Origin: Pseudomonas reidholzensis
Lineage (GTDB): Bacteria > Pseudomonadota > Gammaproteobacteria > Pseudomonadales > Pseudomonadaceae
Length of the DNA: 64,000 bases
Reading direction: 5' to 3'
Assembly (NCBI RefSeq): GCF_900536025.1
Contig: NZ_UNOZ01000030.1
Coordinates: 1-64,000 of the forward strand
Position 1 is the stretch's first letter, and the number at the start of each line of letters is the position of its first letter. Shown here piece by piece: positions 28,619-35,434 of the stretch. The translations under genes were made by a program, and so were the position numbers. The notes under the pieces were generated by a model. That model saw nothing but the letters and a program-made list of their open reading frames with translations. It did not search any database and had not been told where the DNA came from.

Positions 28619-29437
28619 ATGCGAATGTGCCGCCGTGCTTTGACCGTCCTCGCACTCAGCCTGCCGCTCGCGGCCTGGGCTGAGGTTCCAGTAGTAGATG
28701 ACAACGCGAGCAGTTATCCGCCCGCGGGTTATGGCACGAGCGGCGCCTATGCCGGAGCGGGGGCTTCGACCCCCGCTTCTGCACAGGGCCAGCTGTTCAT
28801 GCAGCTGCAACAGATGCAAGACCAGCTTTCCCGCCAGCAAGGCATCATCGAAGAGTTGCAAAACGATGTGTCGCGCATGAAGCAGGAAAACCTGGAACGG
28901 TACCAGGATCTGGACCGTCGCATTAACAGTGGTGCCGCGCCTGCCGCGACTCCCGATAATTCTTCAACCGGTGGCGCACCTGATGCTGCCGCCGGTGCAG
29001 CTGCCGGCGCCGCCGCTGGCGCTGCCGCGCAACCCCCTGCCGCCAGTGGCGAGCCGGGTGATCCGGCGAAAGAGAAGCTCTATTACGATGCTGCTTTCGA
29101 CCTGATCAAGCAGAAGGACTTCGACAAGGCCAGCCAGGCATTCAACGCCTTCATGCGCAAGTACCCGAACAGCCAGTACGCCGGTAACGCGCAGTACTGG
29201 CTGGGTGAAGTGAACCTGGCCAAAGGCGACCTGCAAGGTGCCGGTCAAGCCTTCGCCAAGGTCAGCCAGTCGTACCCGAAACACAGCAAGGTGCCTGATT
29301 CGCTGTACAAGCTGGCCGATGTCGAGCGCCGTCTTGGCCACACCGACAAGGTCAAGGGCATCCTTCAGCAGGTCGTTACCCAGTACCCCGGCACCTCCGC
29401 CGCGCAGCTGGCTCAGCGAGACCTGCAGAAGCTGTAA
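28619..29437 (+). CDS. cpoB: cell division coordinator CpoB (YbgF)
   Basis: The 272-residue periplasmic protein has a signal peptide (about 1-22), a trimerising coiled coil (about 60-100, LQQMQDQLSRQQGIIEELQ), an Ala/Gly-rich linker with AAGAAAGAAA repeats (about 118-140) and C-terminal TPR repeats (about 150-272). CpoB links Tol energy to peptidoglycan synthesis at the septum in E. coli. It is the last gene of the tol-pal operon and is followed by a terminator. Confidence 0.94.
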   Translation: MRMCRRALTVLALSLPLAAWAEVPVVDDNASSYPPAGYGTSGAYAGAGASTPASAQGQLFMQLQQMQDQLSRQQGIIEELQNDVSRMKQENLERYQDLDRRINSGAAPAATPDNSSTGGAPDAAAGAAAGAAAGAAAQPPAASGEPGDPAKEKLYYDAAFDLIKQKDFDKASQAFNAFMRKYPNSQYAGNAQYWLGEVNLAKGDLQGAGQAFAKVSQSYPKHSKVPDSLYKLADVERRLGHTDKVKGILQQVVTQYPGTSAAQLAQRDLQKL

Positions 29438-29454
29438 ACGGCCTGCTTGAAAGA

Positions 29455-29480
29455 AACCCGCGCTTGTCGCGGGTTTTTTC
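29455..29480 (+). terminator. terminator of the tol-pal operon
   Basis: AACCCGCG/CGCGGGTT stem with a short CTTG-type loop followed by TTTTTTC. Confidence 0.85.
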
Positions 29481-29595
29481 GTTAGAATCTTTGCCCTTTT
29501 ACGTAAACACGCTGCTGCGGATAACGCCTTGTCGAGTCCGCGACAGTGCCTGACGGAGGCGGACAGCCTGTTTAGCTGTCACGCCCGTGGCGATC

Positions 29596-30243
29596 ATGCA
29601 AGATACCTTACGCATTACCGAAGTCTTTTACTCGTTGCAGGGTGAAACGCGAACGGCTGGGCTGCCCACCGTATTCGTGCGCCTGACCGGCTGCCCCCTG
29701 CGCTGCCAATACTGCGACAGCGCCTATGCCTTCACCGGCGGCACGGTGCGCACCCTCGATTCGATCGTCGAGCAGGTGGCAGGCTTTCGCCCGCGCTATG
29801 TCTGCGTCACCGGCGGCGAGCCGCTGGCCCAGCCCAACGCGTTGCCGCTGCTGACGCGCCTGTGCGATGCCGGTTATGAAGTGTCGCTGGAAACCAGCGG
29901 CGCGCTGGACATTGCCCGGGTCGACCCTCGCGTCAGTCGCGTCGTCGACCTGAAGACCCCAGGCTCTGAAGAGTCGCACCGCAACCGCTACGAGAACATC
30001 GAACTGCTGACCCGTAACGATCAGGTCAAGTTCGTCATCTGTTCGCGCGAGGATTACGACTGGGCGGTTTCCAAGCTGATCCAGTACAACCTGGAGCAGC
30101 GCGCCGGTGAAGTGCTGTTCTCGCCCAGCCACCATCAGGTGAGTGCCAGCGACCTGGCCGACTGGATCGTCGCCGACAACCTGCCCGTGCGTTTCCAGAT
30201 GCAGCTGCACAAGCATCTGTGGAATGACGAACCGGGCCGCTGA
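29596..30243 (+). CDS. queE: 7-carboxy-7-deazaguanine synthase QueE
   Basis: QueE is a radical-SAM enzyme converting 6-carboxytetrahydropterin to 7-carboxy-7-deazaguanine in the preQ0/queuosine pathway. The 215-residue product has the cluster motif CPLRCQYC (Cys33/37/40), FYSLQGE before it and the SAM-binding TGGEPL (about 73-78). ATG 29596 gives the usual MQDTLRITEVFYSLQGE start; a GTG at 29587 is a less likely alternative. QueC follows 16 bases downstream, so two successive pathway steps share one transcript. Confidence 0.96.
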   Translation: MQDTLRITEVFYSLQGETRTAGLPTVFVRLTGCPLRCQYCDSAYAFTGGTVRTLDSIVEQVAGFRPRYVCVTGGEPLAQPNALPLLTRLCDAGYEVSLETSGALDIARVDPRVSRVVDLKTPGSEESHRNRYENIELLTRNDQVKFVICSREDYDWAVSKLIQYNLEQRAGEVLFSPSHHQVSASDLADWIVADNLPVRFQMQLHKHLWNDEPGR

Positions 30244-30259
30244 TTCAAGGGGAATCAAC

Positions 30260-30937
30260 ATGACTGACAAACGCGCGGTAATCCTGCTGTCCGGTGGCCT
30301 CGATTCGGCCACCGTGGTGGCCATGGCCAAGGCCGATGGCTATAGCTGCTACACCATGAGTTTCGACTACGGCCAGCGCCACCGTGCCGAGCTCGATGCG
30401 GCGGCCCGCGTGGCCCGTGATCTGGGAGTGGTCGAGCACAAGGTGATCGGCCTGAACCTCGATGGCATCGGCGGCTCGGCGTTGACCGACAGCAGCATCG
30501 ACGTCCCCGAGGCCCCGAGCGAAGGCATCCCGGTTACCTACGTGCCGGCGCGCAACACCGTGTTCCTGTCGCTGGCGCTGGGCTGGGCTGAAGTGCTCGA
30601 AGCGCGCGACATCTTCATCGGTGTCAACGCCGTGGACTATTCCGGCTATCCCGACTGCCGTCCCGAGTTCGTCGAAGCCTTCGAGCGCATGGCCAACCTG
30701 GCGACCAAGGCGGGGGTAGAAGGGCAGGGCTTCCGTATCCAGGCGCCGCTGCAGAACATGAGCAAGGCGCAGATCGTCCAGGCCGGCATGGCCCGTGGTG
30801 TCGACTACAGCCTGACCGTGTCGTGCTACCAGGCCGACGACCAGGGCCAGGCCTGCCGCAAGTGCGACAGCTGCCGCCTGCGCGCTGAAGGCTTCAAGGC
30901 TGCCGGTGTCGAAGACCCGACCCGTTATTTTTCATAA
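30260..30937 (+). CDS. queC: 7-cyano-7-deazaguanine synthase QueC
   Basis: QueC uses ATP and ammonia to turn 7-carboxy-7-deazaguanine into preQ0. The 225-residue product has the PP-loop SGGLDS (11-16) and a zinc site at Cys189, Cys199, Cys202 and Cys205 near the C terminus. The ATG at 30260 follows AAGGGGA; the open frame upstream runs inside queE and is discarded. Confidence 0.97.
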   Translation: MTDKRAVILLSGGLDSATVVAMAKADGYSCYTMSFDYGQRHRAELDAAARVARDLGVVEHKVIGLNLDGIGGSALTDSSIDVPEAPSEGIPVTYVPARNTVFLSLALGWAEVLEARDIFIGVNAVDYSGYPDCRPEFVEAFERMANLATKAGVEGQGFRIQAPLQNMSKAQIVQAGMARGVDYSLTVSCYQADDQGQACRKCDSCRLRAEGFKAAGVEDPTRYFS

Positions 30938-30953
30938 ATTTTTCTATGGGGTG

Positions 30954-30981
30954 TTGATTTCTCGTTAGAAATCAGTATTAT
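30954..30981 (+). promoter_or_regulatory. promoter of tRNA-Lys
   Basis: -35 TTGATT (30954-30959), 16-base spacer, -10 TATTAT (30976-30981), 15 bases before the tRNA 5' end. Confidence 0.7.
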
Positions 30982-30995
30982 ACGCGCCATCGAAC

Positions 30996-31071
30996 GGGTC
31001 GTTAGCTCAGTTGGTAGAGCAGTTGGCTTTTAACCAATTGGTCGTAGGTTCGAATCCTACACGACCCACCA
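30996..31071 (+). tRNA. tRNA-Lys (TTT)
   Basis: 76-nt tRNA with encoded CCA: acceptor GGGTCGT/ACGACCC, D-arm GCTCAGTTGGTAGAGC, anticodon loop CTTTTAA (TTT) and T-arm GTAGGTTCGAATCCTAC. The same tRNA follows queC in PAO1, where a genomic island is integrated beside it. Confidence 0.98.
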
Positions 31072-31082
31072 TCTTATGAAAA

Positions 31083-31115
31083 AAGCCCGCCTACTGGACA
31101 AGTAGGCGGGCTTTT
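31083..31115 (+). terminator. terminator of tRNA-Lys
   Basis: 13-bp stem AAGCCCGCCTACT/AGTAGGCGGGCTT followed by a T-tract. Confidence 0.9.
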
Positions 31116-31187
31116 TTTCGTCTGTTGCATTGTCAGCGTGCAACCGCTCTGTACCGTGGCGGGTCTTTCCATGGCTCCCCCGTTCTC

Positions 31188-31207
31188 AGATATACCTTGG
31201 TATATCT
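31188..31207. promoter_or_regulatory. 20-bp palindrome upstream of the CorA-like operon, possible operator
   Basis: AGATATACC-TT-GGTATATCT, a perfect 9-bp inverted repeat with a 2-base centre. AT-rich palindromes of this quality are unusual in this 60+% GC context and typically bind a dimeric regulator. It is 156 bases upstream of the leader peptide ORF. The response regulator encoded at the operon's end is one candidate; I know no matching consensus. Confidence 0.5.
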
Positions 31208-31343
31208 TCTCTGTCCTCACGTCACTTAAGTACACCCCAATGGCAGCTGGTCGCGCGTAGCGTCGGATGAGAAAATTCCGTCCGTCGCCTCATCGCGTCA
31301 ACGCCCCCGGCCGGGTTCAGGCCGCTACCGAAGAGAACCGATC

Positions 31344-31454
31344 ATGGACCCCGACCCTGCCCCTGTTTGGCGCCTTTGCATGCGCCATCCCAGCTTCCTC
31401 AAAAACATGATTATCACGTATCGGACACAGGCTCTGAGGCTCTCGCTCATCTGA
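31344..31454 (+). CDS. MgtL-like Mg2+-sensing leader peptide (putative)
   Basis: A 36-codon ORF beginning MDPDPAPVWRLCMRHPSFLK. Its start is nearly the same as that of the MgtL leader peptide of enterobacterial mgtA (MEPDPTPLP): an acidic residue and proline alternate directly after Met. In MgtL this alternation is known to destabilise translating ribosomes at low Mg2+ and so to control transcription of the downstream Mg2+ transporter. Here the ORF precedes a set of CorA-family genes. A weak AAGAG/GAACCG region is the only ribosome-binding candidate. That it is translated and senses Mg2+ is inference; the sequence match at the decisive positions and the context are what is seen. Confidence 0.65.
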   Translation: MDPDPAPVWRLCMRHPSFLKNMIITYRTQALRLSLI

Positions 31455-31466
31455 ACGCGTGAGGTG

Positions 31467-31490
31467 CCTTGGTGGCGGAGTGCCCCAAGG
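31467..31490 (+). promoter_or_regulatory. hairpin covering a Shine-Dalgarno sequence in the leader
   Basis: CCTTGG (31467-31472) can pair with CCAAGG (31485-31490). The right arm contains the AAGG that would serve the proline-rich ORF starting at 31498, so the hairpin could couple translation of the upstream leader peptide to that of the second ORF. Confidence 0.4.
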
Positions 31491-31497
31491 AAAACCC

Positions 31498-31698
31498 ATG
31501 CGGCTTTACAATGTTCTCCCCCCGCACGCTCTACCTGTGTGCCGCTCGCGCCATCGCCCGATCCCACCCCTTCGCGATTCTTTCGCGCTGCTGGCGTTGC
31601 CCAGCGACCGGCCATTCGCCAATAGCCTGTCCAGCCGTGTCGGTTCAGGCCTACCTCGCCCACCCAGGCCACCGCAAACGGCAGTGCCCGGCGCCTGA
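31498..31698 (+). CDS. proline-rich leader ORF (putative)
   Basis: A 66-codon ORF (MRLYNVLPPHALPVCRSRHR...) with CAAGGA seven bases before its ATG and 14 prolines, several in pairs. Proline-rich leader ORFs also precede the Mg2+ transporter genes mgtA and mgtCB in Salmonella. It overlaps a C-rich stretch, so part of its proline content could be a by-product of composition. No homologue is recognised. It may be regulatory rather than a functional product. Confidence 0.35.
   Translation: MRLYNVLPPHALPVCRSRHRPIPPLRDSFALLALPSDRPFANSLSSRVGSGLPRPPRPPQTAVPGA
31501..31680 (+). promoter_or_regulatory. C-rich, G-poor tract, possible Rho utilisation region
   Basis: The 180 bases on the coding strand contain 78 C and 41 G (counted), with YC-rich runs such as TCTCCCCCCGC, ATCCCACCCC and CTACCTCGCCCACCC. 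Such C>G bubbles are the usual mark of rut sites. In a leader with translated small ORFs this suggests Rho-dependent attenuation, as known for Salmonella mgtA and corA. Confidence 0.4.
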
Positions 31699-31791
31699 GT
31701 CGTTACCTCCCTCTACTGCACCGCCTCGCAAGCCTGTGGCGCGCTTTCGCGCAGGCCGAGCACCTGGCTGCACCCATGACGAGACCGCACC

Positions 31792-32130
31792 ATGCAAACA
31801 ATCAGCAGCGCTCCACCTTCGAGCGGCTTGGCCGCCAACGCCGTCCTCCTGCCGCTGGTCTGGACCCGAGCGGCGCGCCGCCCCTCCACCCGCCGTCCTG
31901 AAGTGCCGAAACGCTGGTCGCGCTATGAGCGTCTGTCGTTCTCGATGCTGGGCTACACCTGGGGGATTCTGATCGTGGCTGTGGCCGCCTTGCACATCGG
32001 CAACTATCAGCTGGAAACCATAACCTCCTCCACCTCGGGCTCGCATTCCGCTTTCCATGACGGCGCTCAGGCGATCAAGCCTGATCAGCAGAGCCCCCAA
32101 CCGCTGCCCCATGAAGGAGCCAAGCCATGA
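31792..32130 (+). CDS. small single-TM protein paired with CorA-like protein 1
   Basis: The 112-residue product has a basic, proline-containing N-terminal part (about 1-47), one membrane helix (about 50-68, SMLGYTWGILIVAVAALHIG) and a polar C-terminal tail of about 40 residues ending in EGAKP. By the positive-inside rule the N terminus is cytosolic. Its stop codon overlaps the start of the CorA-like gene by four bases (ATGA). A second small TM protein in the same arrangement occurs at 33153-33455, suggesting an accessory subunit. No family recognised. Ribosome-binding site weak. Confidence 0.65.
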   Translation: MQTISSAPPSSGLAANAVLLPLVWTRAARRPSTRRPEVPKRWSRYERLSFSMLGYTWGILIVAVAALHIGNYQLETITSSTSGSHSAFHDGAQAIKPDQQSPQPLPHEGAKP

Positions 32131-33062
32131 CCCAGAACGACGTTCCTGACGCCGGTTGCTGCCCGGCGGGTGCGCATGGCTGGCTGCGTGTCAGCACCGA
32201 TGCGCCGAGCAAGCTGGATGAAATCAGGCAGACACTGGGTGTCGATATCGTCCGTACCCTGCAAAGCAACCTGAGCCAGGACGGCGAGTTCTTCTTTTTC
32301 CCGATTACCTTCCTGAGCCTGGAGCAGGGGCGTAAGCAGGGCAGCCGGGTGGTGTTCGTGCTCGGCCGCGACACGCTGATCTCGCTGGAGCCTGCCCCTG
32401 CGCCACAGCCGCTTGAGGTGGCATTGCAGAGGCTGCAGCGTGACGCCTGCACGGTCGCGGCCTTCGAAAGCTTCGCGATCATTCTGCAAGCGATCAACGA
32501 CGCGACCGACGAGTTGCTGGACGCGCTGAATGACGACCTGGGCAGGGTGCTGGTACAGACCAACTCGGTGCTCAACAGCCTGGAGGCGCGCGATCGCGAC
32601 TTTGGCGCCAGTGATGTCATCTCCACGCAGCTCGATCTCGGCGAAGTCGAAGAGTTGCTGTCCGACTGCATCGAAAGCCAGCTGCAACTGGCGTTGGCTG
32701 CCCGTCACACGCTGGCGCGCCTGCCCAGCGTTCATGCGCATCTGCAGGGGCTGTTCCGCACGCTGATCGATGACATTGAAGCCGTCGAGGAGCATGTCAG
32801 CTTCGTCCATGACCGCGTACGTCTGCTGCAGACCACCAACAACATGGCACTGAGCGTCAAGCAGAACCAGATCGTAAAAGTCTTCTCGGTGGTTACCGCG
32901 GTGTTCTTGCCGGCCATGCTGATCTCGACGTACTACAGCATGAACATCGTCAACATGCCGATTCTCGAGTGGCAATACGGTGAGCCCATGATCATTGCGC
33001 TCACGGCCGGGCTTGCGCTGTTGCCACTGCTCTATGTGAAGCACCGCGGCTGGTTGCGCTAG
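32127..33062 (+). CDS. CorA-family divalent cation transporter-like protein 1 (YSMN signature)
   Basis: The 311-residue product has the CorA build: a soluble N-terminal alpha/beta domain, a long helical region (about 130-245) and two C-terminal membrane helices (about 248-269 and 285-303) with the basic tail KHRGWLR. CorA channels carry Mg2+, Co2+ or Ni2+ as pentamers. The selectivity signature at the end of TM1 reads YSMN (270-273) instead of YGMN, and the following loop is MPIL instead of MPEL, losing the acidic residue. GMN substitutions abolish transport in characterised CorA, so activity or selectivity may differ. It is translationally coupled to the small TM protein upstream. Confidence 0.85.
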   Translation: MTQNDVPDAGCCPAGAHGWLRVSTDAPSKLDEIRQTLGVDIVRTLQSNLSQDGEFFFFPITFLSLEQGRKQGSRVVFVLGRDTLISLEPAPAPQPLEVALQRLQRDACTVAAFESFAIILQAINDATDELLDALNDDLGRVLVQTNSVLNSLEARDRDFGASDVISTQLDLGEVEELLSDCIESQLQLALAARHTLARLPSVHAHLQGLFRTLIDDIEAVEEHVSFVHDRVRLLQTTNNMALSVKQNQIVKVFSVVTAVFLPAMLISTYYSMNIVNMPILEWQYGEPMIIALTAGLALLPLLYVKHRGWLR

Positions 33063-33152
33063 ACGCCGCCCTCGAACCTGCGGAACACGGTGCACGCCGA
33101 CGTAGCCTGTTCGCCGCCGGCAAGGCCATCCTCCCCTACAAGGACTCCACCG

Positions 33153-33455
33153 ATGCCACACACTCCGAACCCTTCGACCGCCGCGTCGGCCAGCCTCCAG
33201 GGGCTGGTCTGGAACGCCGACCTGACCCTGCAGAACGACTCGAACCCCGCTGCCGTGCAGCGTCGGGAGGCCATTGACCGGGCCCGCGCGAGCCGCCCGC
33301 GCACCGCACAGATCGAGCGTGAAATCATGATCGCCGTGATTGTCCTCTACGTGCTGATTCTCGGCAGTTTCGCCGGCCTGCACCTGTACGGTGAGTACGC
33401 CATGCCCGCGCAAACCGAGCAGGCCGTTGCGGCCGAAGGAGGGCAGCAGCCATGA
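33153..33455 (+). CDS. small single-TM protein paired with CorA-like protein 2
   Basis: The 100-residue product has a polar N-terminal half (about 1-57), one membrane helix (about 59-79, IMIAVIVLYVLILGSFAGLHLYG) and a short tail ending EGGQQP. Layout and the helix end (LHLYGEY versus LHIGNYQ) resemble the small protein at 31792-32130, suggesting common origin. Its stop overlaps the next CorA-like start by four bases. ATG 33153 is preceded by AAGGACTCC; an earlier start at 33090 is possible but unsupported. Confidence 0.65.
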   Translation: MPHTPNPSTAASASLQGLVWNADLTLQNDSNPAAVQRREAIDRARASRPRTAQIEREIMIAVIVLYVLILGSFAGLHLYGEYAMPAQTEQAVAAEGGQQP

Positions 33456-34405
33456 TCCAGAATCAATCCGACCAGCCGCTGGCCTGCGGCCATGCCGACA
33501 AGCGCCTGCAGGCGTCCGGCTGGCTGCGGCTGTGGGCCCGGCAAGGCGAGCAACTGGCGGGCGCGCAGCGCGAGCATGGCCTTGACCTGTCGCCGGGGCG
33601 CGGACGCGCTGCAATCGAAGAAGGCGACTTCATCGTCATCCCGGTAGAGATGGTCATCCGCGCCGCGGATCAGTATCTGGAGACCACCGTGGTCTTCGCG
33701 CTGGGCAAGCACGTCTTGATCAGTGTGGAGCAGGACGTGCGCCTGGGCGCACTGGACCAGGCCAGCGAGCAGCTGCTCGAGACGCTGGAAGCCGGTGGCA
33801 CGCTTGATCCGATGGCGATGATGTTCACCCTTCTCGAGGCGCTCAACGACTCAGCGCATGCCGCCATTCGCGAAATCTCCGCACGCCTGGACGAACACAG
33901 CGAAGCCGTGGCCGCCGCCAGCGGGGGGTTCGAGATGTCCAAGTGTCAGGCAGGCGTTGCCGACATTGCCAGCACGGCCATTGCCCTCGGGGAGGCCGAA
34001 GAACTGGTCGCCAAAGCGGTGGAGGGGCAGTTGATGCTGGCTCGCGCGGGCCGTTGGCTGCGCCGGTTCACCAGTGATGCCCGGTTGCAGCAGAGCCTGC
34101 CTACGTTGCTATCGGATATCCATAGCCTGCGCCGTTACGCGCGTTTCCAGCATGACAAGATCCGCAACCTTCAGCAGTCGCTGATGACCACGCTGGATAT
34201 CAAGCAGAACCAGGTGATCAAGGTGTTCACGGTGATCACTGCCGTCTTCACGCCACCCACCCTGGTGGGTGCGTTCTATGGGCAGAATTTCGCTTACATG
34301 CCCGAGCTGCAGCTGCCATGGGGCGAGTGGATCGTCATGCTGCTCACGGGGCTGTTTGCGTTGGTCCCACTGGCGTACATCAAACGCAAGGGGTGGATGC
34401 GATGA
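33452..34405 (+). CDS. CorA-family transporter-like protein 2 (YGQN signature)
   Basis: A 317-residue CorA-type protein: soluble N-terminal domain, long stalk helix with KQNQVIKVFTVITAVFTPPTLVGAF leading into TM1, and TM2 about 290-308 followed by KRKGWMR. The signature is YGQNF (276-280) in place of YGMNF, while the MPEL loop is intact. Exactly 38 residues follow the signature Asn, as in the other two copies. The Met-to-Gln change lies in the selectivity ring, so a changed ion preference is plausible. Overlaps both neighbours by four bases. Confidence 0.85.
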   Translation: MIQNQSDQPLACGHADKRLQASGWLRLWARQGEQLAGAQREHGLDLSPGRGRAAIEEGDFIVIPVEMVIRAADQYLETTVVFALGKHVLISVEQDVRLGALDQASEQLLETLEAGGTLDPMAMMFTLLEALNDSAHAAIREISARLDEHSEAVAAASGGFEMSKCQAGVADIASTAIALGEAEELVAKAVEGQLMLARAGRWLRRFTSDARLQQSLPTLLSDIHSLRRYARFQHDKIRNLQQSLMTTLDIKQNQVIKVFTVITAVFTPPTLVGAFYGQNFAYMPELQLPWGEWIVMLLTGLFALVPLAYIKRKGWMR

Positions 34406-35301
34406 AAGCACTCTATGGAATGCCCGCCTGGTGCCGGCTGCATGCTGCCAACCCGCAGGCGCTGGAGGACCTCAATCAGCAGCATGGCGTCGATCTGCAG
34501 CCCAGGAGCATTGCGCGGCCAGGTGCCACGATGCGCATCCGCTGCGCTCGCTTGCAGGGCCAGCAGGTATTGGTGACGGACCTGCTCTGGCGCCAGGGAG
34601 ATGATGACCAGACGGTGTTCACGGTGGAGACCGGACACCGCGTGCTACGCCCCAACCAGGCCCTTGAACGGATCCAGGCGCAGGGCTTGTCATGTGACAG
34701 CTCACAGTCCATCTCTCTGGTGCTGCTGCACCAGTTGCTGGGCCAGACCGCCATGGTGCTCGATCGCATCGACCAGGGGCTGACCGTGTCCATGCTAGCG
34801 CTGCGGGCGTTCCAGTTGAACGCGGGCACCGACCGCAAGCGCGGCGCGGAAGACCTGAGCGATGTCGATAACCACCTCACTGCGCTCAATGGACCGCTGT
34901 CGTTCGTGCTGCAGTCGCTGGACGACCTCGAACAGGCCGCGCTGCGGCTTCGCCGTGCGACGATGCGCCCGTCGTTGCTGGCCGCAAGCCATGTGGATGG
35001 CTTGGTTGCGGAGATCGAGGGCGTGCAGCGCCGCGCGCGCTTCACGCTCGAACGGCAACGCTTCCACCGCCGTGCCGCTGGCGAAACCGTCGCCATCAGC
35101 GACCTCAATGTGACCAAGGTGTTCAGCGTGCTGTGGGCCGCCTTCATTCCGGGTACGGCGCTGATCAACTGGTACGGGCAGAATTTTCGGGTGATGCCCG
35201 AGCTGTCGTGGGATGGCTCACTGTGGACGCAGTTGTTCGCCGTGCTGGTACTGACCGCCGTACCGATCATCATGGTCAAACAATCCGGCACGCTGCGCTG
35301 A
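34402..35301 (+). CDS. CorA-family transporter-like protein 3 (YGQN signature, shortened)
   Basis: The 299-residue product is the most divergent of the three. The membrane end is recognisable (VTKVFSVLWAAFIPGTALINWYGQNFRVMPEL, signature YGQN at 258-261, then TM2 and the tail KQSGTLR). TM1 has Trp and Asn where CorA has small residues. The soluble domain is shorter and less CorA-like. It starts with ATGA overlap to copy 2. It may be a regulatory or hetero-oligomer subunit; this is inference. Confidence 0.8.
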   Translation: MKALYGMPAWCRLHAANPQALEDLNQQHGVDLQPRSIARPGATMRIRCARLQGQQVLVTDLLWRQGDDDQTVFTVETGHRVLRPNQALERIQAQGLSCDSSQSISLVLLHQLLGQTAMVLDRIDQGLTVSMLALRAFQLNAGTDRKRGAEDLSDVDNHLTALNGPLSFVLQSLDDLEQAALRLRRATMRPSLLAASHVDGLVAEIEGVQRRARFTLERQRFHRRAAGETVAISDLNVTKVFSVLWAAFIPGTALINWYGQNFRVMPELSWDGSLWTQLFAVLVLTAVPIIMVKQSGTLR

Positions 35302-35434
35302 CAAGGTTTGCGCCGGGCTTGACCGCGGGTCATGCGCTTTGAGGTACGCTGCGCATGAAATCGCTGCGGGGACCCGGAGGGCGCGATGCTCGGCAACCGG
35401 GGTATCACTGCAGCACCATGGAGCCAGCCCTGTC

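Noticed and set aside
29487..29595. Possible preQ1 riboswitch before queE
   Set aside because: The leader contains small hairpins such as GACAGC/GCTGTC but I cannot place the conserved preQ1-I aptamer bases, so no riboswitch is claimed.
31325..32112. Minus-strand frames of 115 and 153 codons under the CorA leader
   Set aside because: No ribosome-binding sites or recognisable domains; they run against the operon direction.
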